Shown piece by piece: positions 1 to 10,436 of a stretch of DNA of 64,000 bases. Below the pieces are notes generated by a model, which made no database searches, had not been told where the DNA came from, and worked only from the letters and a program-made list of their open reading frames with translations. This stretch comes from Raffaelea ambrosiae (lineage: Eukaryota > Ascomycota > Sordariomycetes > Ophiostomatales > Ophiostomataceae). Numbering within the stretch: position 1 is the stretch's first letter; each line of letters starts with the position of its first letter. The position numbers and the translations under genes were made by a program. The stretch spans positions 2,476,859 through 2,540,858 of the forward strand of contig PCDI01000002.1 of assembly GCA_002778195.1 (NCBI GenBank), read 5' to 3'.

Positions 1-887
1 GAAGGCATTTGAGCAGAATGTCGGCTGTGCAGACAATGACCATGCTCTCTTGGAGGGTTTGGTCCCAGAACTGTTTGGAAGACCAACGCAAGTCAGACTT
101 GTCGCCTGAGAACTTGGCTACCGGCTGGTCCAGATTGCACTCCAGGACGGCATGCTGTTGGAATACCAGCGCAACCTTGTCTACGAGAAAGAAAGAAACA
201 CGGATAGATTTCTGCTGAGCGCGATCTTCGAGCTCCTGACTGATGATGTGTCGGAGAAGAAGGGCAGCAATCAGCGTTTTGCCAGAGCCTGTGATGAACG
301 TGGTGTCAGTTCAGCAGCGAACAGACCATGACAAGGGCCTGATGAATGTGCTCACCTGTGTCCAGGACGGCAATGACGTTCTTTTGCTTGGCTTTTTCGA
401 AGAGCTCGATCTGGTAGTCCCGTGGACTTTCGATGATTTTGGCGCTCTCAAATTCGCGAACAAGCGTCGCTGCCGTCTTGTCTTCGTCGGTGAGGGCAAC
501 AGCGGCGGTCTTGGATACTTTCGAGATTTGTTCGCGGTTCTGAAGCAGCCACCATTCGAAGGCATCGTAGTCGGCACGCTTCTTCTGCGAGCAGTTGAGT
601 TCTCGGTGAGAGCTGTTTCTCTCGACCTCCACGTCTTCGTCATCGTCTTCCCGGCATTCGACATCGTCGTCCTCTTCCTCCTCCCCGGCAACCTGAGCCT
701 GTGTTGCCATGTGCTCCTGCTTCTCTGGCTCCTCGCTTTTGCCGCATTCAGTTGGTCTAGGGGATTTTGCAGCCAGAGCCATTAGACTGCCCAGTTTCAG
801 AGGAATGTGGGACGTCTGCTGAGCAAGGCCAGGTGCTGGTTCTGCAAGGCTGACGTCTATCAAAAGGGCCTCTCCCGGTGGCGCCAT
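1..887 (-). CDS. dcl1: Dicer-like protein 1, N-terminal part (gene runs off left edge)
   Basis: Two exons are visible on the minus strand, 887-356 and 288-1, joined over a 67-bp GT-AG intron in phase 1. Translation starts at the ATG at 887. An acidic Glu/Asp-rich stretch follows near residues 65-85, then the start of a DExD/H helicase domain. Splicing rebuilds the Walker A motif DTGSGKT across the intron, followed by LIAALLLRH and FFLVDKVALVFQQ, the order seen in fungal DCL1. DCL2 usually lacks the long acidic leader and has a different motif-I context. Dicers cut double-stranded RNA into small RNAs for quelling, virus defence and meiotic silencing. The PAZ-like, RNase III and dsRNA-binding regions would lie beyond base 1, so whether the gene is intact cannot be judged. 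An additional upstream exon is possible but not needed. Confidence 0.82.
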
Positions 888-1654
888 CTTGAGAAGATCC
901 TGGATAGAGAGTTCAATTATAGAGTGAATTGGTTCGAGATTGACGCTCTTTTGCAGTTTTCGGAAAGTGAGGCGCAATGGAAGGGTCTGTAAAGCGCTTT
1001 GCTTGTGTAGTTTTCGTGATTTTAAATCGACTTGGCTGGGAAATTGCGGTGGTGCTTCCGGGTGCGTGTGACGGCGATATGGGTGGTACTGAGCTGCGCA
1101 AACAAGGCGGCCAGACAGAAATTAGCCGTACGGTAAACAAAGCAACCACTGCGTCAGGCACTCACAGTTTGAAGGTGCAGGGAACAAAGGCCTGAAAGGT
1201 GGTTGTTGTTGGTAGACCATCGATTGAGCTCTGACTGCTGCTCGCTAAAATACCAAAAGCAGTGCGGGCTAAACGGGAAGGAAGGTACGACCCTCATACC
1301 TGCCAAATTGAATAGCACTGTTTCACGGACTTTTACGTACTCACAAAACACCCGACAACAAACCGATCGCAGTGGAAGGACAGCAGGCTTCTGCAACTAG
1401 CACAGTCGTGACACTGCTGTCTGATTCTCAGTCTTGGATACACACCATGTTAAGGCGGGCTTCATGCAGCACTATGTTAGCATTGATGTCAACTACGTCA
1501 CGTACGGTTGAGGTAGACGAAGAGGAACTGTTGTGTATTCTGGAATTTTCCAGCATCTGCAAAGAGTTGAGCCGAGATTCTATTTATTCTATCATTACAT
1601 TGCCATGTCATTGTTGGTTTCACCAGATAGCCCTTAATCAGAGACTCCCCTCTT
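888..1654. other. Intergenic, between dcl1 5' end and MFS 3' end
   Basis: This 767-bp stretch separates the dcl1 start from the stop codon of the MFS transporter; both genes are on the minus strand. Six-frame reading gives only short, unconvincing frames. It should hold the dcl1 promoter and the transporter terminator. I see no clear TATA box or repeat. Confidence 0.6.
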
Positions 1655-3222
1655 TCAACCAGATTCTTCGGTCTTCTCCGCAGTGGTGCAGCTGTCCCTC
1701 CGATGGTTCTTGAGCACAAATATAATGCTGAGGATCAAGCCCAAGCCAGCCAGTCCGACAGAAAGCCACATTGCCCCACGGTAGCCATGGAGGGCATCTG
1801 CTTTGTTGTGACCGCCATGGTTGATGTTGGTTTCGACAGTACCGGCAAATCCGAGGCCAAGAGAGATGCTGTAGTTGACAATAGTCATGACAATGCTGGC
1901 ACCCATGCCCTGGTACTCTTGTGCAACGGCATTCGAGAAGATGATTGCGGCAGCAGGGAATGATGTGTCCATTCCGACAGTCATAATCAGAACACTGAAG
2001 AAGAAATACGTCCAGTATATTGACGATGGTGGCCGAGCGGCGGCGAGAATAGATCCAACGGTGTAGGCCACCTGGCCAACCACCATGATCCACGAAGCTG
2101 GCACCCTGGCCACCACTTTGCCAACTGCCATGGTTGAGATCAAGCCAGATGGAATGGCCGGAACGAACCAGGCAGCCATTTGTATGGGGGTGTTCCCGTC
2201 AATGTTGAGGGCCACCTGAGAAATATAGAAAATCTGTGAGCCAGCAGTCAGTATTATTCATTTCCCAGGAGAAAACACGCTGTAATAGCCCATCTCACCC
2301 AAATTCCAAAGCAAGCCCAGCCGGTTGCTGTGCAAGCAAACACAAACGCAATATCGGAGTTGAAGGCCGATAGAGGCAGGATGGGTGACTTGGCCACGCG
2401 GAGTTCGATGAAGAAGAAGGCTGCCGCAAAGAAGATGCCCAAGATCAAGCTGACGTAGACGTAGGGCTCTTGCCATCCCACGACAACGGCTTGGTTCCAC
2501 GAAAAGTTGACCAGAACCAAGGCAGCCACACCGACTAGACCACCAAGTGCATCCACGTCCTGCAGTACAACGGAGAGGGACCGCCCGTTTTTCTTCTCAT
2601 GGGGGATGTGTGGGATGACCCATGCCGCGAAAAGTACAAGAAGAGCAAGAGCGATGGCCTGGCTCCAGTAGATCCACGGCCACCAGACTCTGGCAAAGAT
2701 GCCTCCAAAGATGAAACCAGTGATGGCGCCAAGGGGTGCAGCTGCACCAAACCAGGCAAAGGCCATGTTTCTGCGCGACCCAGGGCGATATGACCGCCCA
2801 AGTATGGCGAGGCCATTGGGCAGGGTCAGAGCCGGACCCATGCCTTGGAGCACGCGAGCAAAGACAAAAAGAACATGCGAAGAGTAGACCGAGACGCCCG
2901 CCACGAGGGACCACAGGGCAAACCAGGCCATGCCAAACAGAAAGAGCTTCTTGTTGCCGAATTCGTCACCCAGACGGCCTCCCATAAGAATAAACGTGCC
3001 AATGGTCAGGCTGAAGCCGGACACAAGCCAAGAGAGCTGGCCGGGATTGGTGATCCCAAACGACTGCCCTATGACGCCGACTGTCGTGATCGTGTTTTCC
3101 ATCCCAACCTGGTTGGTAAACATGGCCATGCACACGGTTCCAACCAGTAGTATTTCCCGCAAAGTCGAAAGGCCTTCGGCTGGGTAGATAATCTCGTCGG
3201 ATTCGAGGTCACTCATTTCCAT
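1655..3222 (-). CDS. MFS transporter, DHA2 (drug:H+ antiporter-2) type
   Basis: Two exons, 3222-2299 and 2233-1655, are joined in phase 0 over a 65-bp intron, giving 500 residues. The product is a polytopic membrane protein with many hydrophobic segments. An MFS motif-A-like GGRLGDEFGNKK lies after the second membrane segment, and ARVLQGMGPAL is a family-typical helix. Overall look and length fit the 14-helix DHA2 group that includes yeast ATR1 and the AMF1/YOR378W ammonium-type transporters. Substrate is unknown. The frame stays open upstream of the chosen ATG to an ATG at 3327; a possible small intron (GTTAGG...ATTAG) lies between, so the N-terminus could be longer or this could be 5' UTR. 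Neighbours are a broken SDR and a Zn2Cys6 regulator, suggesting a small efflux or metabolic locus. Confidence 0.88.
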
Positions 3223-4408
3223 GGGCTGGACATCTAATGAAATCAATGTAAGCAAATATAGAAGAAAAAAAGTAATAGAATGGTAGATAGCATGGTTCTC
3301 CTGAAAAATCCTCCTAACCTTGTGCATCCCGCTGAAGCGAGCTTCGGCACATGGCCGTCATGTCGATCACTGTCTTTGTGTCTTTTTAGGGCAGTAGTTG
3401 TTTCGACGCCAAAGTTTGCGCTGAAATCCTACGCTGCAAAAAATAATGAGAGCAAAAACGAAGATACATTTGTTCCCCAACAGGATTTGATTGTATTGCT
3501 CGCGGTTGTTTTGAGTTTGACCTCTAGACTTTGGATACAGGATTGAACACACCAACGCAGCATTTAGTAGATATAAGTTTTCGCTTGAAGTCTCCCTTGT
3601 CTCATAACTTGCCATTGTTATATTACGCCATGCTCAGTATCCCAATCAAACAGAAGGGCTTTATTGAGCGTATAAAGTCGTCGATGTTGTCAATTATCAA
3701 TGCAGAAGTCCGCGGAGATGGTTGAGTTCCGGGGTTAGTCATACAGATATTCGCGCTTTACATGCAGGTGCAGGGTGCTGGACTTAGTAATTTTTGGCAA
3801 AACTCGTCAATTCAATTTAGGGGTTGCTCTTCTAGATAATACATTAATGCTCGAAAAGGCAAGCATTCTGGTAGCTACGGCATGTGTTGTGTCGTCCGGC
3901 GCCCTCGGACCCCGAATCCCGCGGAGCAGGATGATTAATACGCGCCGTGAAGACCGTACTAGACATTATTTATTCCCATACATATGTGACTGCTACTGCT
4001 CTTTACTCGTCTGGACTTTCCTACGTGGCAAACGACATTATTATGTATTCATGTTTTTATTATTATCATTATTATCATTCTTCTTCTTCTTCTTCTTACT
4101 CTTGTATGGTCCACGACAGAAACAGGGCCGACTAATCTGTTGTCTGGGGCTTTGTGTGGGTGGGCATCTGTGATGTGGCAAATTGAACAACACTATTTGA
4201 TTCTTCACATTCGTGTTTCGTACCTGGTTGTCATTCCGAAGTTATCTGCCAGATCAGCAAGCAAGGAGTCCGGAGTTTCCTGTTCTTTTAATTGTGAAAA
4301 GCTCCATCATGCTCGTTTTTTTTTCTTCATATTTTTTTCTCTTTCGTTTCTTTTTCAATTTGTTCTCTTCATATATTCTCTAACCATACCCAAATCAACA
4401 GGAACAAC
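3223..4408. other. Intergenic, MFS promoter side
   Basis: About 1.2 kb of AT-richer sequence between divergent elements: the MFS gene (minus) and the SDR relic (plus). It contains a TTATTA/TTC-rich tract near 4050-4100 and T-rich runs near 4317-4360. No supported gene is seen. Confidence 0.55.
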
Positions 4409-5225
4409 ACCGGTTCCACATTTTTGGTCGTTCACAAATGCGTTTACCCCTTCATCTCACCATCTCGTCCTGAACTCAGTACTGCGGGCAAAAATGTCTT
4501 TGTCACAGGAGGCAGTACTGGTATTGGGAAATCCATCGCCAAGTCTTTTGCCCAAGCTGGTGCCGCATCCTTGTCCATTCTCGGGCGACGTCTGGACAGG
4601 CTGAAGACGAGCACTGCCGAAATCTCTGCATCCAGAAGAGACCCCAACACCAAAGTTCTCTACGAAGTGGCTGACCTGACAGTCTGTCAAGACGTGTACA
4701 ACGCCTTCAAAAGCATTGTCGACCAAGTAGGCAAAATCGATTTCCTCGTATCGGATACTGGCATGCTGTCTACCCCGGTCCCTTGGGCAGCTATTCAGAA
4801 AAGGCTCTCCTCCAGTCATTCGAGCTCATTGCCACCAGCGGCTTGAATGCCATCCAGAAATTTCTGCCCCTCGCCAATCAAGCCCCCATCCTATTCAACA
4901 TCTCGACAGCCCTCGTACACATGGGTCCCTGGGCCAGAGCGGGAGCTTATACGGTCAGAAAAAAGGTGAAACTCAAGCTGGGTGAGTGCCTTGCACAAGA
5001 ATCCCCACCTGCACCCCAGATTCTGTTAAGACTTCGTTTATTTCCCGGGGGAAATTCTCGCAAGTGTGCCATCTGGCTGGCATCATGGCATCAAGTTTCC
5101 TGAGGAGAAAAGCTGTCCGGTTCAATTGGGATGCCCCAAAGCTGCCAGCTAAAGAAGAGAAAAGCAAGAGCTCCAAGCTCTTGACAATAGTTCTGGGTGA
5201 CGTGCCAATGCAGCAGTGGTATCAA
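4409..5225 (+). pseudogene. Short-chain dehydrogenase/reductase pseudogene, frameshifted
   Basis: SDR-like sequence is recognisable in pieces lying in different frames. The N-terminal pre-fold part begins in one frame near 4415 and continues in another from about 4445. There the dinucleotide-binding motif TGGSTGIG, a GRR cofactor loop and a VADLT-type segment are seen. At about 4765-4785 the frame shifts and continues with the substrate-fold half, including the ISTALVHMG segment and a Y-x3-K pair (YTVRK). A third shift near 4990-5040 leads to a C-terminal piece ending in LLTIVLGDVPM. The breaks are too tight for normal introns. No start ATG in a sensible place was found. The locus is therefore most likely dead. 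It lies between the MFS transporter and the Zn2Cys6 regulator, where an oxidoreductase would fit. Sequencing error at several places is the main alternative. Confidence 0.75.
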
Positions 5226-5540
5226 GCTGCAGTGTCATTGGCGAAGAGTTCAGTTGGCCATATTATTAGTGTGAGTTGCCCTGTTGCCCGAAGATGGATC
5301 AAGGCTGTGATTTGTGGGGCACCCCGTTTGTCAGCCTTGAAGTCCGTGGAATAAAACTCCGCGGACTTTGGAACTCCGGTGTAGATGCCTTTAAAAAGGT
5401 TAGTCAGCCTAATCGACCTCATGGTGGGCAGCGAGCAAGACGTTGCCATCCTTTTTGTTTTTGTTTTTGCTTGCTGAACGTTGTTTTTTTTTTTAAAAAA
5501 AAATCAATCGGCAATTCTAGTAGCATCCTTGTCTTACACT
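5226..5540. other. Short intergenic, leader of the Zn2Cys6 gene
   Basis: About 300 bp between the SDR relic and the regulator start. It ends with a T-run followed by an A-run (near 5485-5505) just upstream of the ATG at 5541. No other feature is evident. Confidence 0.5.
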
Positions 5541-7485
5541 ATGGACAACGAAGTGTATCCTACAAGGGCCAGCAGGCGAAAGGTGAGACGGTTTCTCTGT
5601 GAAATCCTCTCCAAAGTAAGACTGGCGTCGATAATTAACCAACATGCGAGCAATGCTAGGCCTGCGACCTCTGCCGAACAAAAAAGAGAAAGTGTGACAG
5701 CAAGCGGCCGATATGCTCCCATTGCCTATTGTTCCAAGAGACGTGCTCGTGGAGCTCCACCAACCCGTTACCCAATCCAAACCCACAGCCGTAAGTGCAG
5801 GCATCTAGGTCACAGGCCAGGACACGCTCAACTGGATGCATGCAATATGATAACACAGATCAGGCAGTCAAAGATGATGTCACTGCAGAAAAGACTCGAG
5901 CAGGTTGAGTCGGCGCTCCAGACCGTTCAAGGCCAGGTGGACGAGCTGAAAGATGCTTCCACCACAACGCCGGCATCATCGATACAGACACCAGAATCGG
6001 TTGTAGTACTCAACCAGACCTCCACTGGTAGTCTTCCTCCACTTCAAGAAATTAGTCCCATAATATCCGAATACTTTGACAACGTCAACCCCATGCTGCC
6101 GCTATTCAGCAGAGAAACATTTATGCACTGGCTGCAGCGGTGGTATGAGCGTCCACTCGAGCGCGAGGAAGGGCAGCTGGCAGCAATCCACGTTGTGTTG
6201 GCGCTGTCGCTCCAAAATCGACCTCGCACTCACAGCTTCGAGGAAGACGACTTTCAGAGGTACACGAAGAAGGCCCGGACGGCCATTGGTCTTGTCATGA
6301 CCCAGGACCTCGGTCTGCAGGGCCTCCAGATCATTCTCGGTCTAGCGATGCTGGCCGAAGCAGCCATTGATTTCCGCACGGCTGGCGTTCTCTCTTCAGC
6401 AGCCGTCAAGATGGCTTACAGGCTCCGACTGCACACCAGACAAGAGTACCACAAGATCGGCGCCAAAGAAGCCGCGGAAGCTTGCCGCGTTTTCTGGATC
6501 GCATTCATCACCGACAGGACCGTCAGCCTGCGCAGCCGAGACCCGTATATGATGCCCGACGAAAGCTTCGATCTCAGCATAACCTGCCTCCCAACTGGGG
6601 ACACGTTGTACGACAACACTCCTCTTTTGCAGTCCACTAGTATGACTACCTTTGACTACCTCCTGTTGCGAGTCAACTTGGCTCGCATCGAAGGCAGGAT
6701 TCATGACTGGGTGTTGTCTGTTTCGGCCAAGGCCGTCCCGGAAGAATCAAGGCAAGCCAACGTCGACGTCTTGGAGAACATGCTTCTGGAATGGAAAGCT
6801 TCCATCCCGGCGGATTTCACCCCCAAAGTATTGATCGAAAACGGAAATTATCCTCTAGCAAGACACTCCCTAGACTTGCATTTTCTTTACTACTACTGCC
6901 TCTTTGTGTCGCACGGCATCTTCCTGGACGACGATGAATGGATGGACCAGCTCACGGCATGCAATCGCTTTGCCATCGTATTTCAGGGCCTGGGAGGATC
7001 CATTCCACAGCCCCAGATGTCTTTTCCTGTTCAATGGGACAGCCTGGTCTTGGCGGCCAGAACATGCATAGACCTCTTCCGGATGGTGGACGAAGCAGAC
7101 ACATCCCTTCTTCTGTAAGCACGAGGCCATAACAATTGCCATCCAACTATACGGTATAGAATGACTAACAACGTCTCATCTTCTTAGGACTACTAGATGC
7201 ATTTATGTCTCGGCACTCACGACCATCGTGGCCAACCGCTTTGCTGCGCGCAGCTCTGGCTCCGTGGCCGAGACGGATACCGACGATAGTCTCATCAGCG
7301 AGGGGCTCCAATTTCTAAATGACTTGTACAGGTCAACAGGCGACGCGAGGTTCCGACAGCTTGAACTGGCCTGCACTCAGCTGGTGACACGGCTAAGAGT
7401 CGCCACAGCAGTCGCCGGCCACTCAAACACCGACATCTTGTTTGACATTTTTGCACAAAGATATGTGGGCCAAACGGACGTCTGA
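5541..7485 (+). CDS. Zn2Cys6 binuclear cluster transcription factor
   Basis: Four exons (5541-5582, 5660-5790, 5864-7114, 7188-7485) give 573 residues with consistent phases. Exon 2 encodes the zinc cluster: Cys16, Cys19, Cys26, Cys33, Cys36 and Cys43 in the pattern C-x2-C-x6-C-x6-C-x2-C-x6-C, with basic residues (KKRK) between the second and third cysteines. This exon is in a different frame from the long open frame of exon 3, so naive ORF calling replaces it with an unrelated N-terminus. A short coiled coil follows (LQKRLEQVESALQTVQ). The rest resembles the fungal-specific middle homology domain (PF04082 type), with typical motifs such as YFDNVNPMLPLFSRETF and CRVFWIAFITDR. It is a nuclear DNA-binding regulator, probably of a local pathway. 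Its nearest partners are the MFS gene and the SDR relic. Targets cannot be told from sequence. Confidence 0.9.
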
Positions 7486-9047
7486 AAGAAGACAACATAT
7501 GTAGAGATGGGTTATGTATTTTAATGAGACGGGGTATGGCAATGACCGTTATTATGTCGGCAAAGGTGTCTTTCTATGTGCTCTGCATTTTAGACTATGA
7601 AAAACTCAAGAATTAACCCAACTCAAAGAGCACATCAGAGACGCTGTTGTATACACGACTATGCTGGGATTTGGTCTTTAACAGTTAAAAATGCCCTGGA
7701 GGCAGACCTGACTGATGCCTGCCACCAAACCTTTACCCATCTGTGATTCATCTTATAAGCCACCTGGTGTTTCCCACCCTGTTTGCCCGGTCAGTATGGG
7801 TAGTGTAGGCAGATAGCTTTCAGCAGCGTCTTCAGATACAAGTACAGAGTAAGTTCACGGATTCGATACTCGGTGACTCCCTCTACTCTACATAGATCAT
7901 TTCAACACATCTGGCCTCGGCACACCAGTCCTACAGTCGTCCATAACCTACGACCACACTGTGGTTCCCCTCGATGGCGGAATACGCTTGGTGTTGAACA
8001 TCACCTACGAGGCTCCGGCGGAGAGCCCGCCCACCATTTCCCACACGCGCACGTTTATAACACTCGTAGAGCCCCATTTAAGCCGGCGACAGACTAACGG
8101 GGAAAATGATTGTTGATGATCGTGACGTGGAGTCGAACGTGAGCTAGCATGAAGACTTTGTCGGTCTTCGGCCAGTGGAGACGTGGCCATAGCCCGGGCA
8201 TTTGAGTGTCAGTGATGGCATGCCAAACCGGGTTCGATCCGGCGACGAATTCCAGTACTGCTTCGAGGGCGCCGTGTTGGGCTGGAATTGGGGAGACAAG
8301 GAGACCCATGCCGAGACAACCGCCAAGGTACCGTGTTTTATCGCTGCAAAAGTCACCGAGCCAAGCGACAACGACGGACGACCGAAATTGGTCGTACCCG
8401 GAAGCAATGCTGTGCAGTTTCGCATGGGATAGCTAAGAAGAAGCGAGGAAGTTGCAAATCTCGGCCAACTGTGCGAGGAAAGGCTCGGCGGATGGGACAA
8501 AGACCAAGTACGAAGTCCTACCTGGAATGGTGGAAAGCGCCATGATAAATTTTGGTTTGGGGGACTTCAAGGCTGTAAATGCAATATAAAACGCTACAAG
8601 AAGCACTCCCTGAATTATACTGTATGTAGGCTTAACGGAGGCAGGGCACGATGAGGGTGAAGCAAAAGAGGGTATCAGAGGGATCTCTAAATAGTAAAGG
8701 GGTATTTCCGCACGTGGATGCCCCCCCAAATCCGATAGCTGCTAGTGCCCGTAGAGCTACTTTTTCAGGGGACAGTTACCCCCCAAAATACGTCATCAGC
8801 TGAGAGGTCCTAGATTTTGGAGAAACGCCACTTTTTGTGGGCAAAGCAATTTTCAACGTCCAGTCCGATTTCTCAGCAGAACAAGCCAGGAACAAGAAGC
8901 CAACAACGAGAGGAACCAATTTGCAATCCAAGAATCACACGAAACACTCGCCGACGGAAGTGACTCAACGAGCGGACGAGCGAACAGGCTAACGAGAACA
9001 GGGACCAAGAGGAGCAGATTTCCTCCCTCCCCAAAGACACAGCCACG
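7486..9047. other. Intergenic with a possible coding remnant
   Basis: A 1.56-kb stretch between the regulator and TAP42. The middle holds a possible gene remnant (7896-8113, listed separately). A second protein-like open frame at 8193-8432 on the plus strand and an overlapping one on the minus strand (8144-8500) cannot be assigned. The last 200 bp should contain the TAP42 promoter. Confidence 0.5.
7896..8113 (+). pseudogene. Possible remnant or terminal exon of an unidentified gene
   Basis: One frame reads through about 70 codons with natural-looking composition, including the segment TYDHTVVPLDGGIRLVLNIT and then HTRTFITLVEPHL, before a stop at about 8111-8113. A good acceptor (TACATAG) lies just before it, and a strong donor (GTAAGT at 7849) 47 bp upstream would define an intron, with an in-frame stop inside the intron. 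The proposed upstream exon closes after only about 14 codons, so no complete gene can be built. I do not recognise the family. It may be a degraded copy or chance. Confidence 0.3.
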
Positions 9048-10436
9048 ATGGCCACCACCGCAAGCCAACAGCAGTCTACGACCAAACCACAGTCCCTCAA
9101 AGCTGCATACGCTGCTGCCGAGGCACAGCGCAAAACCGTCGAGCGAGGCATTGTCTTTCCATCAGGGCCGGGCAGCAACAGCAATGGCGACAGCCGAGCC
9201 GCCTATGGGGACGCCGTGACCAAGGCACTGGAGGCCTACGAAGACTGCAGCAACAAAGTCGAGGCGCTGTCGCTCTTCAGCAGCAACGAGACCCTCGAGG
9301 ACATTTCCACGTCGCATCTGCCCTACCTGCTCGTGCCGTACCGCGTCGCCGAGCTCGTGCAGCGGGTCACCACAGGAGCCGGCGGTCCAGCCGAGAGGCA
9401 AACGATTCTGAAGCGCGCCCGCGAGGCCTACGAACGATTTCTGCACCGCCTTGACACCTACGAAGGCCTGCTGTCGGAACCCTATACAAAGCTCCTGCAA
9501 GAATACACCGACGACCCAACACACTTTAGCACAGTGGGCAATACGGGCGGCGGTGCTATCACACAATTGTCCGGGAATGGAGGAGGGGCGGCAGCAGCAG
9601 CAGCGCTGATGGACCCGGCAGCACGGCGGAATGCAAAAATTGCCAACTTCCGGGCTGAGAAAGAGCTGCGGACCAAGCTGGAGGTGTTGCAGCAGCGGCA
9701 GACGGAGCGGCGAGAGCGGCAACGGCGGCAGCGGCAGCGGATCCGGGAGGCCGAAGGCAGTGGGGAAAAGGAGGGAAATACCGAGGAGGGCGAAGAAGAA
9801 GACGACGATGACGACGACGATGATGAGGAGGCTGCACGAGAGCTGTACCTGGCACAGATCTCCTACTGCGCGCACTTGGCCTTTCAGGGCCTGGAGAGTC
9901 TCAACCGAGAAGACGAGATGCTGGCCCAGGTGGCCGCGATGGCCTCCGCCCATGGCTGGCCAACCAATGGCAGCACCACCTCGGCCGGCGGCTTGGGGGA
10001 CAGTCGGCAGCGGCAGGGGGGCGGTGCCACCGGCGGAGCCTTCTCCGAACGGCTGGAGCCTATCGGCGCACCAACGGGCGACGCTCTCCGGCGGCTGCAG
10101 AGCACCTTTGGCAACACGGTGGGCACGGGTGCGCTGCTGACCAAGGACGGCAAGCCGCGGCAGCCGTTTACGATTCTAGGCAGCCGGGCGGAGATGGCCA
10201 AGAACGTGTTTCGGCCCGGCCACAACCTGCCGACCATGTCCATTGACGAGTACCTGGAGGAAGAGCGGCGGCGGGGCGGGATCATTGACGGCGGCGGCCC
10301 CAGCAGCGGACTGAAGCCGGAGCCGGACGAGGACGACATGGACAAGGCGGACGCGGAGACGATGAAGGCACGGGCGTGGGACGAGTTTACCGAGGCGAAT
10401 CCCAAGGGGGCGGGCAACACGCTGAACCGGGGCTGA
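9048..10436 (+). CDS. TAP42: TAP42-like protein (alpha4/IGBP1 family), PP2A-type phosphatase regulator
   Basis: Single-exon gene of 462 residues. The N-terminal half is the helical TAP42/alpha4 domain, with hallmarks such as the helix containing DISTSHLPYLLVPYRVAEL and the RAREAYERFLHRLDTYEGLL helix. A Gln/Arg-rich segment (about residues 215-235) is followed by a long acidic run (about 246-262). The C-terminus carries the conserved block around GRRxPFTILGSRAEM-like residues and NLPTMSIDEYLEEE. The protein binds catalytic subunits of PP2A, PP4 and PP6 in the cytosol and couples TOR signalling to their activity. PPH3, one of its likely partners, lies at the other end of this window. Poly-Ala and Gly-rich insertions make it longer than the yeast protein (366 residues). 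Confidence 0.93.
   Translation: MATTASQQQSTTKPQSLKAAYAAAEAQRKTVERGIVFPSGPGSNSNGDSRAAYGDAVTKALEAYEDCSNKVEALSLFSSNETLEDISTSHLPYLLVPYRVAELVQRVTTGAGGPAERQTILKRAREAYERFLHRLDTYEGLLSEPYTKLLQEYTDDPTHFSTVGNTGGGAITQLSGNGGGAAAAAALMDPAARRNAKIANFRAEKELRTKLEVLQQRQTERRERQRRQRQRIREAEGSGEKEGNTEEGEEEDDDDDDDDEEAARELYLAQISYCAHLAFQGLESLNREDEMLAQVAAMASAHGWPTNGSTTSAGGLGDSRQRQGGGATGGAFSERLEPIGAPTGDALRRLQSTFGNTVGTGALLTKDGKPRQPFTILGSRAEMAKNVFRPGHNLPTMSIDEYLEEERRRGGIIDGGGPSSGLKPEPDEDDMDKADAETMKARAWDEFTEANPKGAGNTLNRG

Noticed and set aside
4980..5021. Possible intron explaining the last SDR frame break
   Set aside because: A GTGAGT donor and a CCCCAG acceptor exist, but the intron would be only about 40 bp, and the other two frame breaks remain unexplained.
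8202..8432. Protein-like frame containing DEFQYCFEGAVLGWNWGDKE, and a tRNA-like GGTTCGATCC box inside it
   Set aside because: No acceptor stem, anticodon arm or A box of a tRNA could be folded around the box. The frame has no clear start and overlaps an equally plausible minus-strand frame.
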